Below, piece by piece: positions 1 through 9,274 of a DNA stretch of 51,104 nucleotides (position 1 is its first letter; each line of letters begins with the position of its first letter). The stretch comes from JADFRG01 sp048054495 (lineage in GTDB: Bacteria; Chloroflexota; Anaerolineae; Anaerolineales; E44-bin32). Under the pieces are notes generated by a model. The model did no database searches and was not told the DNA's origin. It was given only the letters and a program-made list of their open reading frames with translations. The position numbers and the translations under genes were made by a program. The stretch spans positions 1 to 51,104 of the forward strand of contig JBGMQN010000055.1 in the NCBI GenBank assembly GCA_048054495.1, given 5' to 3'.

Positions 1-149
1 ACAGTCAGCGTGCGCGCCTCGATCACACCGGTCGCTTCAAGACCCGTATCGGCGGAGGCGGTCGTGGCTTGCGATTGCCACCACCAGAGGCCGCCCGCGG
101 CGAGCGCGAGGATGACAATGATGCTGATGACGAGATTTCTTCTTTTCAT
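1..149 (-). CDS. HlyD-family membrane fusion (adaptor) protein, N-terminal part
   Basis: Only the first 49 codons lie in the window; the gene runs off its left edge. The ATG at 149 is preceded by an AGGAG ribosome site. The visible protein starts with Lys/Arg, then a single membrane helix (about residues 5-23, ending GGLWWWQ), then a short linker and the motif ATGVIEARTLTV. That is how HlyD/YbhG adaptors begin: an inner-membrane anchor followed by the first strand of the barrel-sandwich hybrid domain. It lies 60 bp downstream of the second ABC-2 permease in the same orientation, so it probably completes an exporter of the YbhG-F-S-R type. The family call rests on a short stretch plus context. 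Confidence 0.7.
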   Translation of the reverse strand, partial: MKRRNLVISIIVILALAAGGLWWWQSQATTASADTGLEATGVIEARTLT

Positions 150-209
150 GGCCTGCTCCTTCATTCGCTCGCGCATACTCCGGGAATGGAGTGCACGGAG
201 CTGCGACTC

Positions 210-1340
210 TCAGGCTAAGCTCTTTCGGAAACGCAGCGTGCTGATGCCCAGGAGCACCAGCCCAAAAATAGCCAGCGCCAGCACCTGGGGCCACAGGACC
301 TCCAGGCCGACGCCCTTGAGAAAGACCCCCAGCGTGGCTTCCACGTAGTAGCGCAGTGGGCTGAGGTAGGTAAGCCACCTCAAAAAGGGCGGCATGTTGC
401 TGATCGGCACCATGGTCCCGGAAAGAAAAGCCAGCGGGAACAGGAGGAAGAAAGCCATCAAGAGCGTCTGCTGCATGTTCTGAGCGTAGGTCCCCATCAG
501 CACACCGATGCCGCTGCTGCTCAGGAACATAAGCACCGAGATGCCGTAGAAGAGCAGCAGGCTGCCGCGCAGTGGCACACCGAAGATCCACATCGACATG
601 ACCACCCCGATGGTCAACCCAGCCAGCTTGACCAGGATCATGGGTATGATCTTGGCCGCGATCAACTCGGGCCCGGTGATGGGAGTGATCATCAACTGCT
701 CAAAGGTACCCGCTTGCTTCTCGCGCACGATTCCCGCTGCAGGGACCAGCACACCCAGCAACAGCACCGTAATGGCCAACATGGTCAGCATGATGAAGTG
801 CACGTACTTCAACTGCGGCATGTACAGGATGCGCACGAGGTTCTTCACCTGCGGAAGGAAGCCGTGCCCGGCCTGGCCGCTGCGCTCTACTCGTTCCAGC
901 GCCACCTGGCCGTTGTAATCCATCAGCAAGCCGTTGGCGTCGACCATCGCCTGCCCGGCGATGCTGCTGTTGGAGCCGTCCAGCAAGAGCTGCACATCGG
1001 TGGGCGTCCCGGCTTTGAGATTCCGGCTGAAGTCGGCCGGGATGACCAATCCGAACTGCACTTTCCCCGCGTCCATCAGCCGGTCTATCTCCGCCGGGTC
1101 CTCCACCCGTTCGACCAGGGTGAAGCTGTCCAGGCGAGCGAAGGATTCGATCAGCGCCCGGCTTTCTGCGGAGCGGTCGCCGTCGTACACCGCAGTCGGC
1201 ATGTTTCGCACTTCCAGCGTCAGCGCCCAGCCACAGATGGCGATCTCGACGAAGGTATACAGGATGAGGATCACCAACACCTTGTCGCGGAAGAACTGGA
1301 TGAACTCCTTGCGCATCAAGCCTGCCAAACGACGGTTCAT
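210..1340 (-). CDS. ABC-2 type transporter permease (YbhR-like)
   Basis: This 376-residue membrane subunit of an ABC exporter has the ABC2_membrane_3 layout. One helix lies near residues 17-38. A large extracytoplasmic domain follows (about 40-180), containing the YDGDRSAESR and PADFSRNL-type elements common to this family. Five helices occupy the C-terminal half, and a GTFEQLMITPI element precedes the third helix. The length is normal for YbhR/YhhJ relatives. The gene begins 1 bp after the stop of the neighbouring permease, so the two are translated together and probably form a heterodimer driven by the upstream double ATPase. The substrate is unknown; relatives export drugs, cations or lipids. 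Confidence 0.85.
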   Translation of the reverse strand: MNRRLAGLMRKEFIQFFRDKVLVILILYTFVEIAICGWALTLEVRNMPTAVYDGDRSAESRALIESFARLDSFTLVERVEDPAEIDRLMDAGKVQFGLVIPADFSRNLKAGTPTDVQLLLDGSNSSIAGQAMVDANGLLMDYNGQVALERVERSGQAGHGFLPQVKNLVRILYMPQLKYVHFIMLTMLAITVLLLGVLVPAAGIVREKQAGTFEQLMITPITGPELIAAKIIPMILVKLAGLTIGVVMSMWIFGVPLRGSLLLFYGISVLMFLSSSGIGVLMGTYAQNMQQTLLMAFFLLFPLAFLSGTMVPISNMPPFLRWLTYLSPLRYYVEATLGVFLKGVGLEVLWPQVLALAIFGLVLLGISTLRFRKSLA

Positions 1341-1341
1341 C

Positions 1342-2478
1342 TCAGCCCACCTTCTTCTTGAAGCGCAGCGACGCCAGGGCCACCACCGCCGCGGTGTAGG
1401 CCACGAGCAGGATCAATTGCCCCAACCAGACCTCCAGACCCACGCCTTTGAGGTACACACCGTAGGTGATCTCGGTGAAGAAACGCGCCGGGAAAAAGTA
1501 GGAGTAGAACTGGAACAGCCGGGGCATGGTGAAAATGGGGAACATGAAGCCGGAAAAGAGGAACGCGGGCATGAATGTGAGCACAAGGGCCAACAGCATG
1601 GCGGCCAACTGGCTGCTGGTGATGGTACTGACCAGCAAGCCGATCGCCACCGCGCCGATCACGTACGGTATCGTGGCAAGCAGGAAGAGCCATATGTTCC
1701 CGGCCATTGGCACTTCGAACCAGAACTGCACCGCCAACAACACCAGCGCCAGCTCGACGAAAGCGAGCACCATGTAAGGGATAAGCTTGCCGACGATGAA
1801 AGCCGCCGGGCTCACCGGCGAGATAAAGATCTGTTGGATGGAGCCGCGCTCCTTCTCGCCCACAATCGCCAGCGCCGTCAGCAGCGGGGCGAAGGCCAGC
1901 AAGATCACGCCGATCAAGCCAGGCACCAGGAAATTGGTGCTCAGCATAGCGGGGTTGTAGCGCACCCGCGGGACGGGCATCACCGCCGGGGCTAACAGCC
2001 GGCCTCCGCCCACTCCCAGGGAATCAAAATGCTCCGCGAGCAGCCGCTTGGTGAAGACTTGATTGACTCCATCTACGTAGCTCTGCACCAGCCGAGCCGA
2101 GGTGGGGAAGGTACCATCCACCATCGTCTGCACTTCGGCTGTCTCACCCGCGGCAAGCGCGCGGGAGAAGCCGGCCGGGATCAGCATGGCTACCTGGGCT
2201 CTCCCCTGGTCCAGCAAGCGCATGGCCTCGTCCGGGTCGGCAGGCCGGTATTTCAGCTCGAACTTGCCGGTGTTGACGAACATGTCGGCGTAGGCGCGGC
2301 TTTCGGCGCTGTTATCCAGGTCCACCAGAGCCAGCGGGATGTTCTTCACGTCCAGATCGAAGGAATAGGCAAACAGGAATAGCAACACCAAGGGCAGGAA
2401 GATAGCGAGGCCCAGCACGTAGGGATCGCGCCAGATTTCGCGGAATTCCTTCTTGAGGATGGGAATGATGCCGCTCAT
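1342..2478 (-). CDS. ABC-2 type transporter permease (YbhS-like)
   Basis: This 378-residue membrane protein is paralogous to the permease just downstream. It has an N-terminal helix (about 22-42), an extracytoplasmic domain with VDLDNSAESRAYAD and IPAGFSRAL, the cytoplasmic coupling element GEKERGSIQQIFISPV, and five C-terminal helices. The ATG at 2478 overlaps the ATPase stop by 4 bp (ATGA), which implies translational coupling. With the other permease it should form the channel of a YbhFSR-like exporter in the cytoplasmic membrane. No substrate signature is visible. Confidence 0.85.
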   Translation of the reverse strand: MSGIIPILKKEFREIWRDPYVLGLAIFLPLVLLFLFAYSFDLDVKNIPLALVDLDNSAESRAYADMFVNTGKFELKYRPADPDEAMRLLDQGRAQVAMLIPAGFSRALAAGETAEVQTMVDGTFPTSARLVQSYVDGVNQVFTKRLLAEHFDSLGVGGGRLLAPAVMPVPRVRYNPAMLSTNFLVPGLIGVILLAFAPLLTALAIVGEKERGSIQQIFISPVSPAAFIVGKLIPYMVLAFVELALVLLAVQFWFEVPMAGNIWLFLLATIPYVIGAVAIGLLVSTITSSQLAAMLLALVLTFMPAFLFSGFMFPIFTMPRLFQFYSYFFPARFFTEITYGVYLKGVGLEVWLGQLILLVAYTAAVVALASLRFKKKVG

Positions 2479-4426
2479 GCGTTCTGCCTCAATGGAGTGC
2501 CCGCTTCTTCCCTCTCGATGAGGAGCATGAACAAGTCCTCCAACGAGATGGACACCAAACGCGCCGGACCGCTGGTCAGGTCGCTTGAAGCCAGGGCCCG
2601 CTCAATGGCCTGGGTGCCGGCGTCGGGCTCCCACACCAATACGTGCAACTTATCGCCGTAGATGCTGGTTTGGATGACCTCCGGCAGGCCCTCCAAGGGC
2701 GTCAGCGCCGCCAGTGGATCACTCACCGGGACCTCAATGAGCGAACCAGTCTTCATACTGGCGCGCAACTGGGCGGGACTGCCGCGAGCGATTAGCCGAC
2801 CCTGGTAGAGCAGCCCCAGCTCGTTGCAGTGCTCGGCCTCATCCATGTAGTGGGTGGTGATGAAGACCGTCACCCCCTGGACAGAGAGGGCGAAGATCAA
2901 GTCCCAGAACTCCCGCCGCGAAACTGGATCCACGCCGCTTGTGGGCTCATCCAGGAACACGATTTCCGGCTCGTGCAGGATGGCGCAGCCCAGAGCCAGG
3001 CGCTGCTTCCAGCCCCCTGAGAGGTCACGCGTCAGCAGGTGTTCCTTGCCGATCAGGCCGGCCATCTCCAGCACCCACGCCCGGCGCTTGGCCAGGCGAG
3101 CCTGCGGCAGGTTGTAGACTTCGCCGAAAAAGCGGATGTTTTCATCCACGGTCAGGTCGTTGTAGATCGAAAACTTCTGCGACATGTAGCCGATGTAGGG
3201 TTTCATGGCCACCCGCTGGCTTCCGACGTCGAAACCGGCCACCATGGCAGACCCCCCGGAGGGATCCAGCAGGCCGCACAGCATGCGGATGGTGGTGGTC
3301 TTGCCAGACCCGTTCGGCCCGAGGAAGCCGAAGATTTCGCCCCGGCGGACCTCGAAGCTGACATTGTCCACAGCAGTGAAGGAGTCGAAGCGACGCGTGA
3401 GCCCCTCGGCGCGGACGGCGAGATCATTGGAGACATCTGAGATGCTCCCGGACCTCGGAGCCTTCGCCAGGCCATTGCCATTTTCAGGCATAGGCGCCGG
3501 CGGCCGGCGCGGGGCCTCTGCAGCTCGCTGGTCCTCGATGGCCGCAATGAAGACATCCTCCAGGCTGGGGCTCGTAGTCCTGAATTCCCCCACGGTCACG
3601 CCGGCTTCCGCCAGCTGCGCAGGCAGTTTGTCCACCAGGTCGGGCCCATCCCGCAGCAGCAGGTGCAGTCGCTCGCCGAACACCTGCACCTGGTCCACGC
3701 CGGGGACCTGCCGGAGATGCGCCACGGCGCGGGCCTGGGGTTCTGCGGTCATTTCCACAGCCACCCCAGAGATCATCTCTTTCAGCGCCGAAGGCGTATC
3801 GCTGGCGATGATCTGCCCACGTCGCATCAAGGCCACTCGATTGCAGCGTTCGGCTTCATCCATGTAGGGAGTTGAAACGAAGATGGTGATGCCCTCGGCC
3901 AGGAATTCAGACAGAATCTTCCAGAAGTCCTGGCGGGAGACGGGATCCACACCTGTGGTCGGTTCATCCAGGAAAAGCACTTGTGGACGGTAGATCAGGG
4001 CGCAGGCCAGGGCCAGCTTCTTCTTCATCCCCCCCGACAGGTGCTCAGCTCGCCGTCCGCGAGCCTGCTCGAGGCGGGCGAAGCGCAGCAGTTGCTTCTT
4101 GCGCTCCGCTGCTGTCTCAGGCGGGACCCGATACAAATCGGCAAAGAAATCGATGTTTTCTTCCACCGAGAGTGAGCCATAGAGGGTGAACCCCTCCGAC
4201 ATATAGCCGATGACACCCCCCAATGCCTGGGCGTCGTTAACTACATCCACTCCGGCCACGCTGGCCTGGCCCGAACTTGGGGCGAGGATTCCGCACAGCA
4301 TTTGAATGGTGGTGGTTTTTCCGGCCCCATCCGGCCCGACCAGACCGAAGATCTCCCCCCGTCGGACCGCCAAGTCCAGGCCTCGCACGGCCTCCAAACT
4401 CTTCTTCCCACGGCCGTAGGTCTTCG
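2475..4426 (-). CDS. ABC exporter ATPase with two fused nucleotide-binding domains (YbhF-like), 5' end in scaffold gap
   Basis: The protein contains two complete ABC domains in one chain. The first has Walker A GPDGAGKTTT, signature LSGGMKKKLA and Walker B VLFLDEPTTGVDP. The second has Walker A GPNGSGKTTT, signature LSGGWKQRLA and Walker B IVFLDEPTSGVDP. A Pro-rich linker of about 45 residues joins them, and each domain ends in the DUF4162-like tail of ABC-2 ATPases. The start is lost in the 100-N gap, but sequence resumes at KTYGRGKKSLEAVRG, so probably only about 10 residues are missing. The open frame beyond the gap on this strand is not part of the gene, because a response regulator lies there on the other strand. 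This gene heads the exporter operon. Confidence 0.9.
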
Positions 4427-4526
4427 NNNNNNNNNNNNNNNNNNNNNNNNNNNNNNNNNNNNNNNNNNNNNNNNNNNNNNNNNNNNNNNNNNNNNNNNNN
4501 NNNNNNNNNNNNNNNNNNNNNNNNNN
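4427..4526. other. Scaffold gap, 100 N
   Basis: A run of exactly 100 N, the conventional placeholder for a gap of unknown size. It separates the truncated ATPase on the minus strand from a truncated response regulator on the plus strand. The true distance, and anything between them such as a divergent promoter or a histidine kinase, is unknown. Confidence 0.99.
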
Positions 4527-4925
4527 GATGAAGACCCACGGTCCATCGGCAATTGGCTGCGCGCAGACGCCCACGGGTATATCCTCGGGGACACCGGTCA
4601 ATCGGAATTCCTCGCCAGTCTGCGTCAGGCTAGCCGAGGCGAACTCGTGCTGCCGGCCAAGCTCGCCATCGCTGTTCTGCGGCAACTCAATGCACCCGAA
4701 TTGGACACCGTAGAGGCCTCCCTTGATGCGCTTTCTGCACGCGAAAAGGAGGTTCTCCAACTGCTCTGTCAGGGAGCAACGAATAAGAGCATCGGCCAAT
4801 CGCTGTTCATAAGCGTCCGAACAGTGGAAGGACACCTGGCGAGCATTTATGCCAAGCTCGGGGTCAACACCCGGACTGAAGCCGCTTTGGTCGCCTTACG
4901 GCATGGCTGGTTCGGAGACAGGTGA
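4527..4925 (+). CDS. NarL/FixJ-type response regulator, C-terminal part
   Basis: Only the last 132 or so residues are present; the 5' part lies in the gap. The first visible stretch (AHGYILGDTGQSEFLASLRQ) matches the end of a receiver domain: the family's GAxGYLLK element and last helix. A LuxR-type helix-turn-helix follows, beginning LSAREKEVLQLLCQGATNKS, with the recognition helix VRTVEGHLASIYAKLGV. The protein therefore binds DNA, presumably after phosphorylation by a kinase not seen here. It stops at 4923-4925, only 46 bp before the next gene on the same strand. It may control the divergent exporter or the downstream genes, but the gap prevents a firm link. Confidence 0.85.
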   Translation, partial: DEDPRSIGNWLRADAHGYILGDTGQSEFLASLRQASRGELVLPAKLAIAVLRQLNAPELDTVEASLDALSAREKEVLQLLCQGATNKSIGQSLFISVRTVEGHLASIYAKLGVNTRTEAALVALRHGWFGDR

Positions 4926-4971
4926 TTCCACGCTATTGAAGGCCCAACGGATGTGCTAGCGTTAGCTGTCC

Positions 4972-5568
4972 ATGAATACACGGCTGAGCGTATTGGCGCT
5001 GATGTCTGATTTACATAAGGAATGCATTCCCTACGATCTTGACGTTCTAAAGCGAACCGTGCTGGAGATCGAGCCTGATCTGCTCTGTCTCGAAATAACA
5101 CGCCAAGCGTGGGATCAAGGGAACTTCCATGGAGCTCCCTTGCCCATCAGGGAAACTCTGGCGCCAGCGGCTGCTGCGAGCGACATCGTGATCATACCGG
5201 TGGCCGTCAGTCACCGAGAACACCACGATTTCAGCCAAAGATCAGGCGTGCGAGGTCGAATGGTACACGCTCTTGACTCCCTCCATCGTGCTGTTCAGCG
5301 GCGATCGACCGTTCGTACCATCAATGCGCGCGCCTACGACGCGTTCTGCCACATCATCTGCAAATTAGAAGAAGCTTTCTGGGAGTCTTCTGCTCGGGAG
5401 GCTTGGAACGGAGAGACCCGCGCCATGTACCAGCAGATCCTCGACGGCACTCGCAGAGATCCTGGCCGGCGTATGCTGGTGGCCGCGCAGTGCCACCGCA
5501 AGCATTGGCTCGATGATCGGCTAGCCGAGCAGCCCGATATCGAGCTGGTAGACTACTGGCTTCTGTAG
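4972..5568 (+). CDS. Hypothetical protein, possibly TraB/Tiki-ChaN-like
   Basis: I do not confidently recognise this 198-residue soluble protein. It starts with a hydrophobic strand-like segment (MNTRLSVLALMSDLHKE). The phrase LEIEPDLLCLEI follows, reminiscent of the EPDvvllEl strand of TraB/PrgY and ChaN/Tiki-type proteins, and His, Asp and Arg residues are scattered through the middle (AVSHREHHDF). No signal peptide or membrane helix is evident. It lies between a response regulator and an FtsX-type ABC system on the same strand, 46 bp after the former and 75 bp before the latter. The family hint is weak and rests on one short motif. Confidence 0.55.
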   Translation: MNTRLSVLALMSDLHKECIPYDLDVLKRTVLEIEPDLLCLEITRQAWDQGNFHGAPLPIRETLAPAAAASDIVIIPVAVSHREHHDFSQRSGVRGRMVHALDSLHRAVQRRSTVRTINARAYDAFCHIICKLEEAFWESSAREAWNGETRAMYQQILDGTRRDPGRRMLVAAQCHRKHWLDDRLAEQPDIELVDYWLL

Positions 5569-5643
5569 GTGATCCAACTTGGTCAAATCGAGGGCGGTGC
5601 ATCTGATGCTTTGTAATAGATCTAGTTATCGTTTGGTCGGATC

Positions 5644-6771
5644 ATGTCAATCCTGATCGCGCTTCGCAATCTGCTCCAGGATCGCTTTCGGCTGTTGCTC
5701 AGCATCACCGGGGTGGCGCTGGCCGTCATGTTGGTGCTGATCCTGGAAGGATTCGTTGCGGGACTGTACCTCCAGGTCGGCGCCTACCTCGAAAACTCCC
5801 CCGGCACGATGGTAGTGGCCCAGCAAGGCGTAACGAATCTTCTGGGGGCAACCTCACTCCTGCCAGCAGACGCAGAACGTGAGGCACGCGACTTACAAGG
5901 CGTGGAGGCCGTCGTGCCACTGCTTTCCCAGTTTGTCATACTGGATCTGCACGGTTTGAAGCAGCCGGCTTACATGATCGGCTACCCTTTGGGATCCGGT
6001 CCTCCCGCCGAGCGAGGGGGACCATGGATTCTCTATGCGGGGCGCGAACCGGAAGCCGATGACGAGATAGTATTCGATCGCGTGCTCGCAGAACGGCACT
6101 CGCTCGAGGTTGGCGATCGCTTCGATGTTATGGGAAAGGAATTCGAGATCGTCGGCCTTTCCGATGGCACGACCTCATGGATGACCAGCTTCTTCTTCCT
6201 CCCCAAATCGGCGGCCGAGGACTTGCTGCTAGCGCCCGGGGCGACCAGCCTGCTGCTGGTAACCGCCGAGGGAGGAACCGATGAGGGTCAGCTCCTGCAG
6301 CGCCTGGCAGAGCTCGATGGCGTTGAGGCGCTTACGAAGACCGAAGTCATTGAGAACGACACGAAGCTTCTGGTGGAGGTCTTCAGCGCGCCGATCCGCC
6401 TGATGGCCGGTATCGCGGTCTTGGTCGGCGTGCTGGTGGTCGGGCTGGTGATCTACACCGCGACCATCGAACGATTCCGCGAGTACGGGATGCTTAAGGC
6501 CATCGGTTCGGGGAACGGTTTGCTCTACAAGCTTGTTGCTGTCCAGGCCGTAGTGGCGGCGGGTCTTGGTTCGCTCGGCGGGATTGCCCTGGCCGCCGCA
6601 CTAGCTAGGCTGATCATGATACTCAGACCCGAGTTTCTCATTGTCCTGCAGCCGAGTTCGATAGTTATCGCGTTTGTAAGCGGGGTGGCCATGGCGCTTC
6701 TGGCAGGCTTGCTGCCCGCGCGCTCTGTCGCCCGGCTAGAGCCCGCGGCCGCATTCCGGAGGGCAAGCTAG
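5644..6771 (+). CDS. FtsX-like ABC transporter permease (MacB/LolC type)
   Basis: This 375-residue membrane protein has the four-helix FtsX/MacB plan. Helix 1 is at about 15-38. A long extracytoplasmic MacB_PCD-like domain spans about 40-245. Helices 2-4 form the C-terminal FtsX domain, which includes the family element ERFREYGMLKAIGSGN between helices 2 and 3. It is followed 2 bp later by a second permease and then by an ATPase, so the three form one operon. Such systems move lipoproteins, peptides or antibiotics by a mechanotransmission cycle. No adaptor (MacA-like) gene is visible on either side. Confidence 0.88.
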   Translation: MSILIALRNLLQDRFRLLLSITGVALAVMLVLILEGFVAGLYLQVGAYLENSPGTMVVAQQGVTNLLGATSLLPADAEREARDLQGVEAVVPLLSQFVILDLHGLKQPAYMIGYPLGSGPPAERGGPWILYAGREPEADDEIVFDRVLAERHSLEVGDRFDVMGKEFEIVGLSDGTTSWMTSFFFLPKSAAEDLLLAPGATSLLLVTAEGGTDEGQLLQRLAELDGVEALTKTEVIENDTKLLVEVFSAPIRLMAGIAVLVGVLVVGLVIYTATIERFREYGMLKAIGSGNGLLYKLVAVQAVVAAGLGSLGGIALAAALARLIMILRPEFLIVLQPSSIVIAFVSGVAMALLAGLLPARSVARLEPAAAFRRAS

Positions 6772-6773
6772 TC

Positions 6774-7883
6774 ATGCTTCGCTTGGGATTCCGAAACCTA
6801 TTCCAGTCTCCGACGCGTTTGATCGTGTCCGTCGGAGGGGTGGCGCTGGCTCTTATGCTGATCCTCTCACTCGACGGCATTCTGGCGGGCTCCGAACGAC
6901 GAATGACCGCCTATATCGACAACACGGGAGCAGACATCTTCGTTGCCCAGAGTGGCGTGCGCAATATGCACATGGCCTCCTCCTCCCTGCCGACCTCTGT
7001 TCTCGGAGAGGTGCAGTCGATCGAGGGCATCCTGGACACCACCCCGATCCTATACCTCACCAACGTAATCGATGTTGGCGACCAGCAATTCCTGGCCTAC
7101 ATCATCGGCGTCGATCCGGAGGCGGATTTCGGCGGAGCCTGGGAGCTCGCATCGGGCCGCTCCACTTCAGGTGCGGGCGAGATCGTAATCGATGAAACCG
7201 TGGCCAAAAAGGCCGGCTTAAGCCTGGGCGATCAAGTCGATGTATTGGGCCAGTCGTTCGATGTGGTGGGAACTGCGAAAGGAACCGCCAGCATGATAAA
7301 TTCGGTGGCCTTCATCGGCCTCGAGGATTTTTTCAGGCAGCGAGGGACGGATGAGACGATCAGCTACCTGCTTGCTACGGTGTCCGGAGAGGATTCGCCG
7401 GAAGCGGTCGCGGAACGGATCGAGTCCAATGTCAGTGGCGTAACGGCCATGCCCAGAGATGTGTTCTCCGCTGAGGAGGCGCAGATCATTCAAGACATGG
7501 GATCCGACATTGTGACGCTAATGAACGGCATTGGGTTCCTCATCGGCGTGGCCGTGACCGGACTCACGATCTACACTGCTACACTCTCAAGAAAAGCGGA
7601 GTACGGCATGCTCAAGGCGCTTGGGGCAAAGAATTCCCACCTCTACATCACGGTCGGCTGGCAGACCGTGATTAGCATCGGCCTGGGCCTCATCGTCGCG
7701 CTCGGCCTGACGTTCGGCCTGACTGTAATAATCCCGCTCGGCGTTCCCGAGCTCGAAATGCTGATTCTGCCGAGTGCGCTGGTCAAGGCGGCCACGGCCG
7801 CGGCAGCTATCGCCCTGTTGGCAGCCATGATTCCTGTGTGGCAGATCACTCGGGTGGATCCGGCGATGGTATTTAGGAGGTAG
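6774..7883 (+). CDS. FtsX-like ABC transporter permease, second subunit
   Basis: A 369-residue paralogue of the preceding gene with the same organisation: helix 1 at about 17-38, a periplasmic-type domain to about 245, and three C-terminal helices with the element SRKAEYGMLKALGAKN. The ATG is 2 bp after the previous stop, and a GGAGGGC ribosome site lies inside the end of that gene. Two separate permeases with one ATPase resembles LolC/LolE/LolD or a split MacB. In a phylum usually described as single-membraned, a role in peptide or lipid export is more likely than outer-membrane lipoprotein sorting. Confidence 0.88.
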   Translation: MLRLGFRNLFQSPTRLIVSVGGVALALMLILSLDGILAGSERRMTAYIDNTGADIFVAQSGVRNMHMASSSLPTSVLGEVQSIEGILDTTPILYLTNVIDVGDQQFLAYIIGVDPEADFGGAWELASGRSTSGAGEIVIDETVAKKAGLSLGDQVDVLGQSFDVVGTAKGTASMINSVAFIGLEDFFRQRGTDETISYLLATVSGEDSPEAVAERIESNVSGVTAMPRDVFSAEEAQIIQDMGSDIVTLMNGIGFLIGVAVTGLTIYTATLSRKAEYGMLKALGAKNSHLYITVGWQTVISIGLGLIVALGLTFGLTVIIPLGVPELEMLILPSALVKAATAAAAIALLAAMIPVWQITRVDPAMVFRR

Positions 7884-7888
7884 TAGCT

Positions 7889-8478
7889 GTGGAATCTAAC
7901 GACAATTACGGGCAATCAGGCTCGACGACCGGCCGAGGTGCAGGCGATCTCCCAACCCTCAAGGTGGAGGCTATCACGAAGCGGTATGGGGCCGGCGACA
8001 CCATAGTGACCGCAGTGCGGGAGGTGTCGCTCTCTGTGGAGCCGGGCGAGATCGTGCTCATCATGGGCCCTTCCGGCTCGGGTAAGACCACGCTCCTGAT
8101 GATGCTTGGGGCACTGCTCTCGCCAACCGAGGGCGAGATTCACCTTGACGGTCAGATCATCAGCGAGCTAGCGGAAAGCCGCTTGCCCGATATCCGATTA
8201 CGCCATTTTGGATTTATCTTCCAGGATTTCAATCTCCTGTCCGCGCTCACCGTGCTGGAGAACGTGGCCATCGTTGCCCAGCTTACTGGCTTGAGCGGCC
8301 GCGAGGCCAAGGCCAAGGCAGAAAGCATCCTCGTGGAATTGGATCTGAGCCATAGGCTTCACTTCTTACCGGAAAAGCTCTCTGGCGGGGAGAAGCAGCG
8401 GGTGGCGATCGCCAGGGCTTTGGTCAACGACCCGGCGCTGATCCTGGCCGATGAGCCGACCGCCAATCTTGATTCGAA
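7889..8478 (+). CDS. ABC transporter ATPase of the LolD/MacB class, 3' end in scaffold gap
   Basis: The GTG start at 7889 follows a strong AGGAGG site 5 bp after the permease stop. Walker A (MGPSGSGKTTLL), the Q-loop (FGFIFQDFNLL), the signature (LSGGEKQRVAIARAL) and Walker B (LILADEPTANLDS) are present. The sequence enters the 100-N gap directly after the D-loop, so the H-loop and C-terminus are missing. The DEPTANLD wording and the spacing are typical of ATPases paired with FtsX-domain permeases. The N-terminus is about 25 residues longer than usual and polar. The reading frame after the gap does not look like the end of this protein. Confidence 0.88.
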
Positions 8479-8578
8479 NNNNNNNNNNNNNNNNNNNNNN
8501 NNNNNNNNNNNNNNNNNNNNNNNNNNNNNNNNNNNNNNNNNNNNNNNNNNNNNNNNNNNNNNNNNNNNNNNNNNNNNN
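8479..8578. other. Scaffold gap, 100 N
   Basis: A second run of exactly 100 N. It truncates the FtsX-system ATPase. The 81 bp that follow (8579-8659) code for nothing I recognise and contain short CCGAAGC/GCTTCGG inverted repeats just downstream of the isoprenylcysteine methyltransferase-like gene, perhaps part of a terminator. Confidence 0.99.
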
Positions 8579-8659
8579 CTCGTCCGAGGCTCCTGGTCAG
8601 CTCGCTTCGGCGGTTCGAAGCACGCCTTCCGAAGCCCTACCGCTCAGACGAGCTTCGGG

Positions 8660-9232
8660 CTAGGACTTCGCTCGTTTTGCGATGGAAATGAAGCGGGGTA
8701 CCTGGTTCATATACTGCTCGTACTCTTCCCCGAGCTGATCGCGGAGCCAAGGCTCCTCGGTGAATGGGGCAAGGATGAACCAAACGGCAGCGAGCGCGCC
8801 GGTGATCAAGGCCAGAAATGAATTAGAGAGAACCGCGAAACCCGCAAGTATCGCGAGGTCGGCCACATACTGCGGGTTGCGTGTCCATCGGTAGGGCCCC
8901 TCGCGGATCAGCCCGCCGCCCAGCCCCTGAGAGGCGTCGGAGCCGAGCGTTCTAATCGCCCACAGCACCAGGTACAAACCAAAGGCAATGAGCGCGATTC
9001 CGACCGGGAACCGCAGCCAGTGGTCGAACAGGAAGCTGTTCCAGTCAAGGATTCCTAACGCCAGAATTCCTCCGAAGGAAACAAAAGTAAGCCCCCAGGT
9101 GAATACGTACTGCCATGACTTTTTCCCTGGGGGAGGCCAGATGCGGATTCCCGGCACTAAAAGCGTAACGATCAACGAACCGCCGAGAAGGGCCTGCGCG
9201 ACGAGGGTTACAACGAGGATATAAGTCAGCAT
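8660..9232 (-). CDS. Isoprenylcysteine carboxylmethyltransferase/PEMT-like membrane methyltransferase
   Basis: This 190-residue protein has four or five membrane helices and the signature of the ICMT/phospholipid methyltransferase superfamily: GPYRWTRNPQY at 112-122, followed by a helix and the EEPWL element at 159-163 that precedes a C-terminal amphipathic segment. Members use S-adenosylmethionine to methylate membrane-associated substrates. Bacterial ones act on phospholipids or unknown small molecules, so the substrate here is open. It is the last gene of the minus-strand operon that starts with DUF1573 and thioredoxin genes. A cytochrome c remnant separates it from the rest. Confidence 0.82.
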   Translation of the reverse strand: MLTYILVVTLVAQALLGGSLIVTLLVPGIRIWPPPGKKSWQYVFTWGLTFVSFGGILALGILDWNSFLFDHWLRFPVGIALIAFGLYLVLWAIRTLGSDASQGLGGGLIREGPYRWTRNPQYVADLAILAGFAVLSNSFLALITGALAAVWFILAPFTEEPWLRDQLGEEYEQYMNQVPRFISIAKRAKS

Positions 9233-9274
9233 TTCAAATGCACTCCAGATACGGGCTACGTTTAAGGAAGGAGG

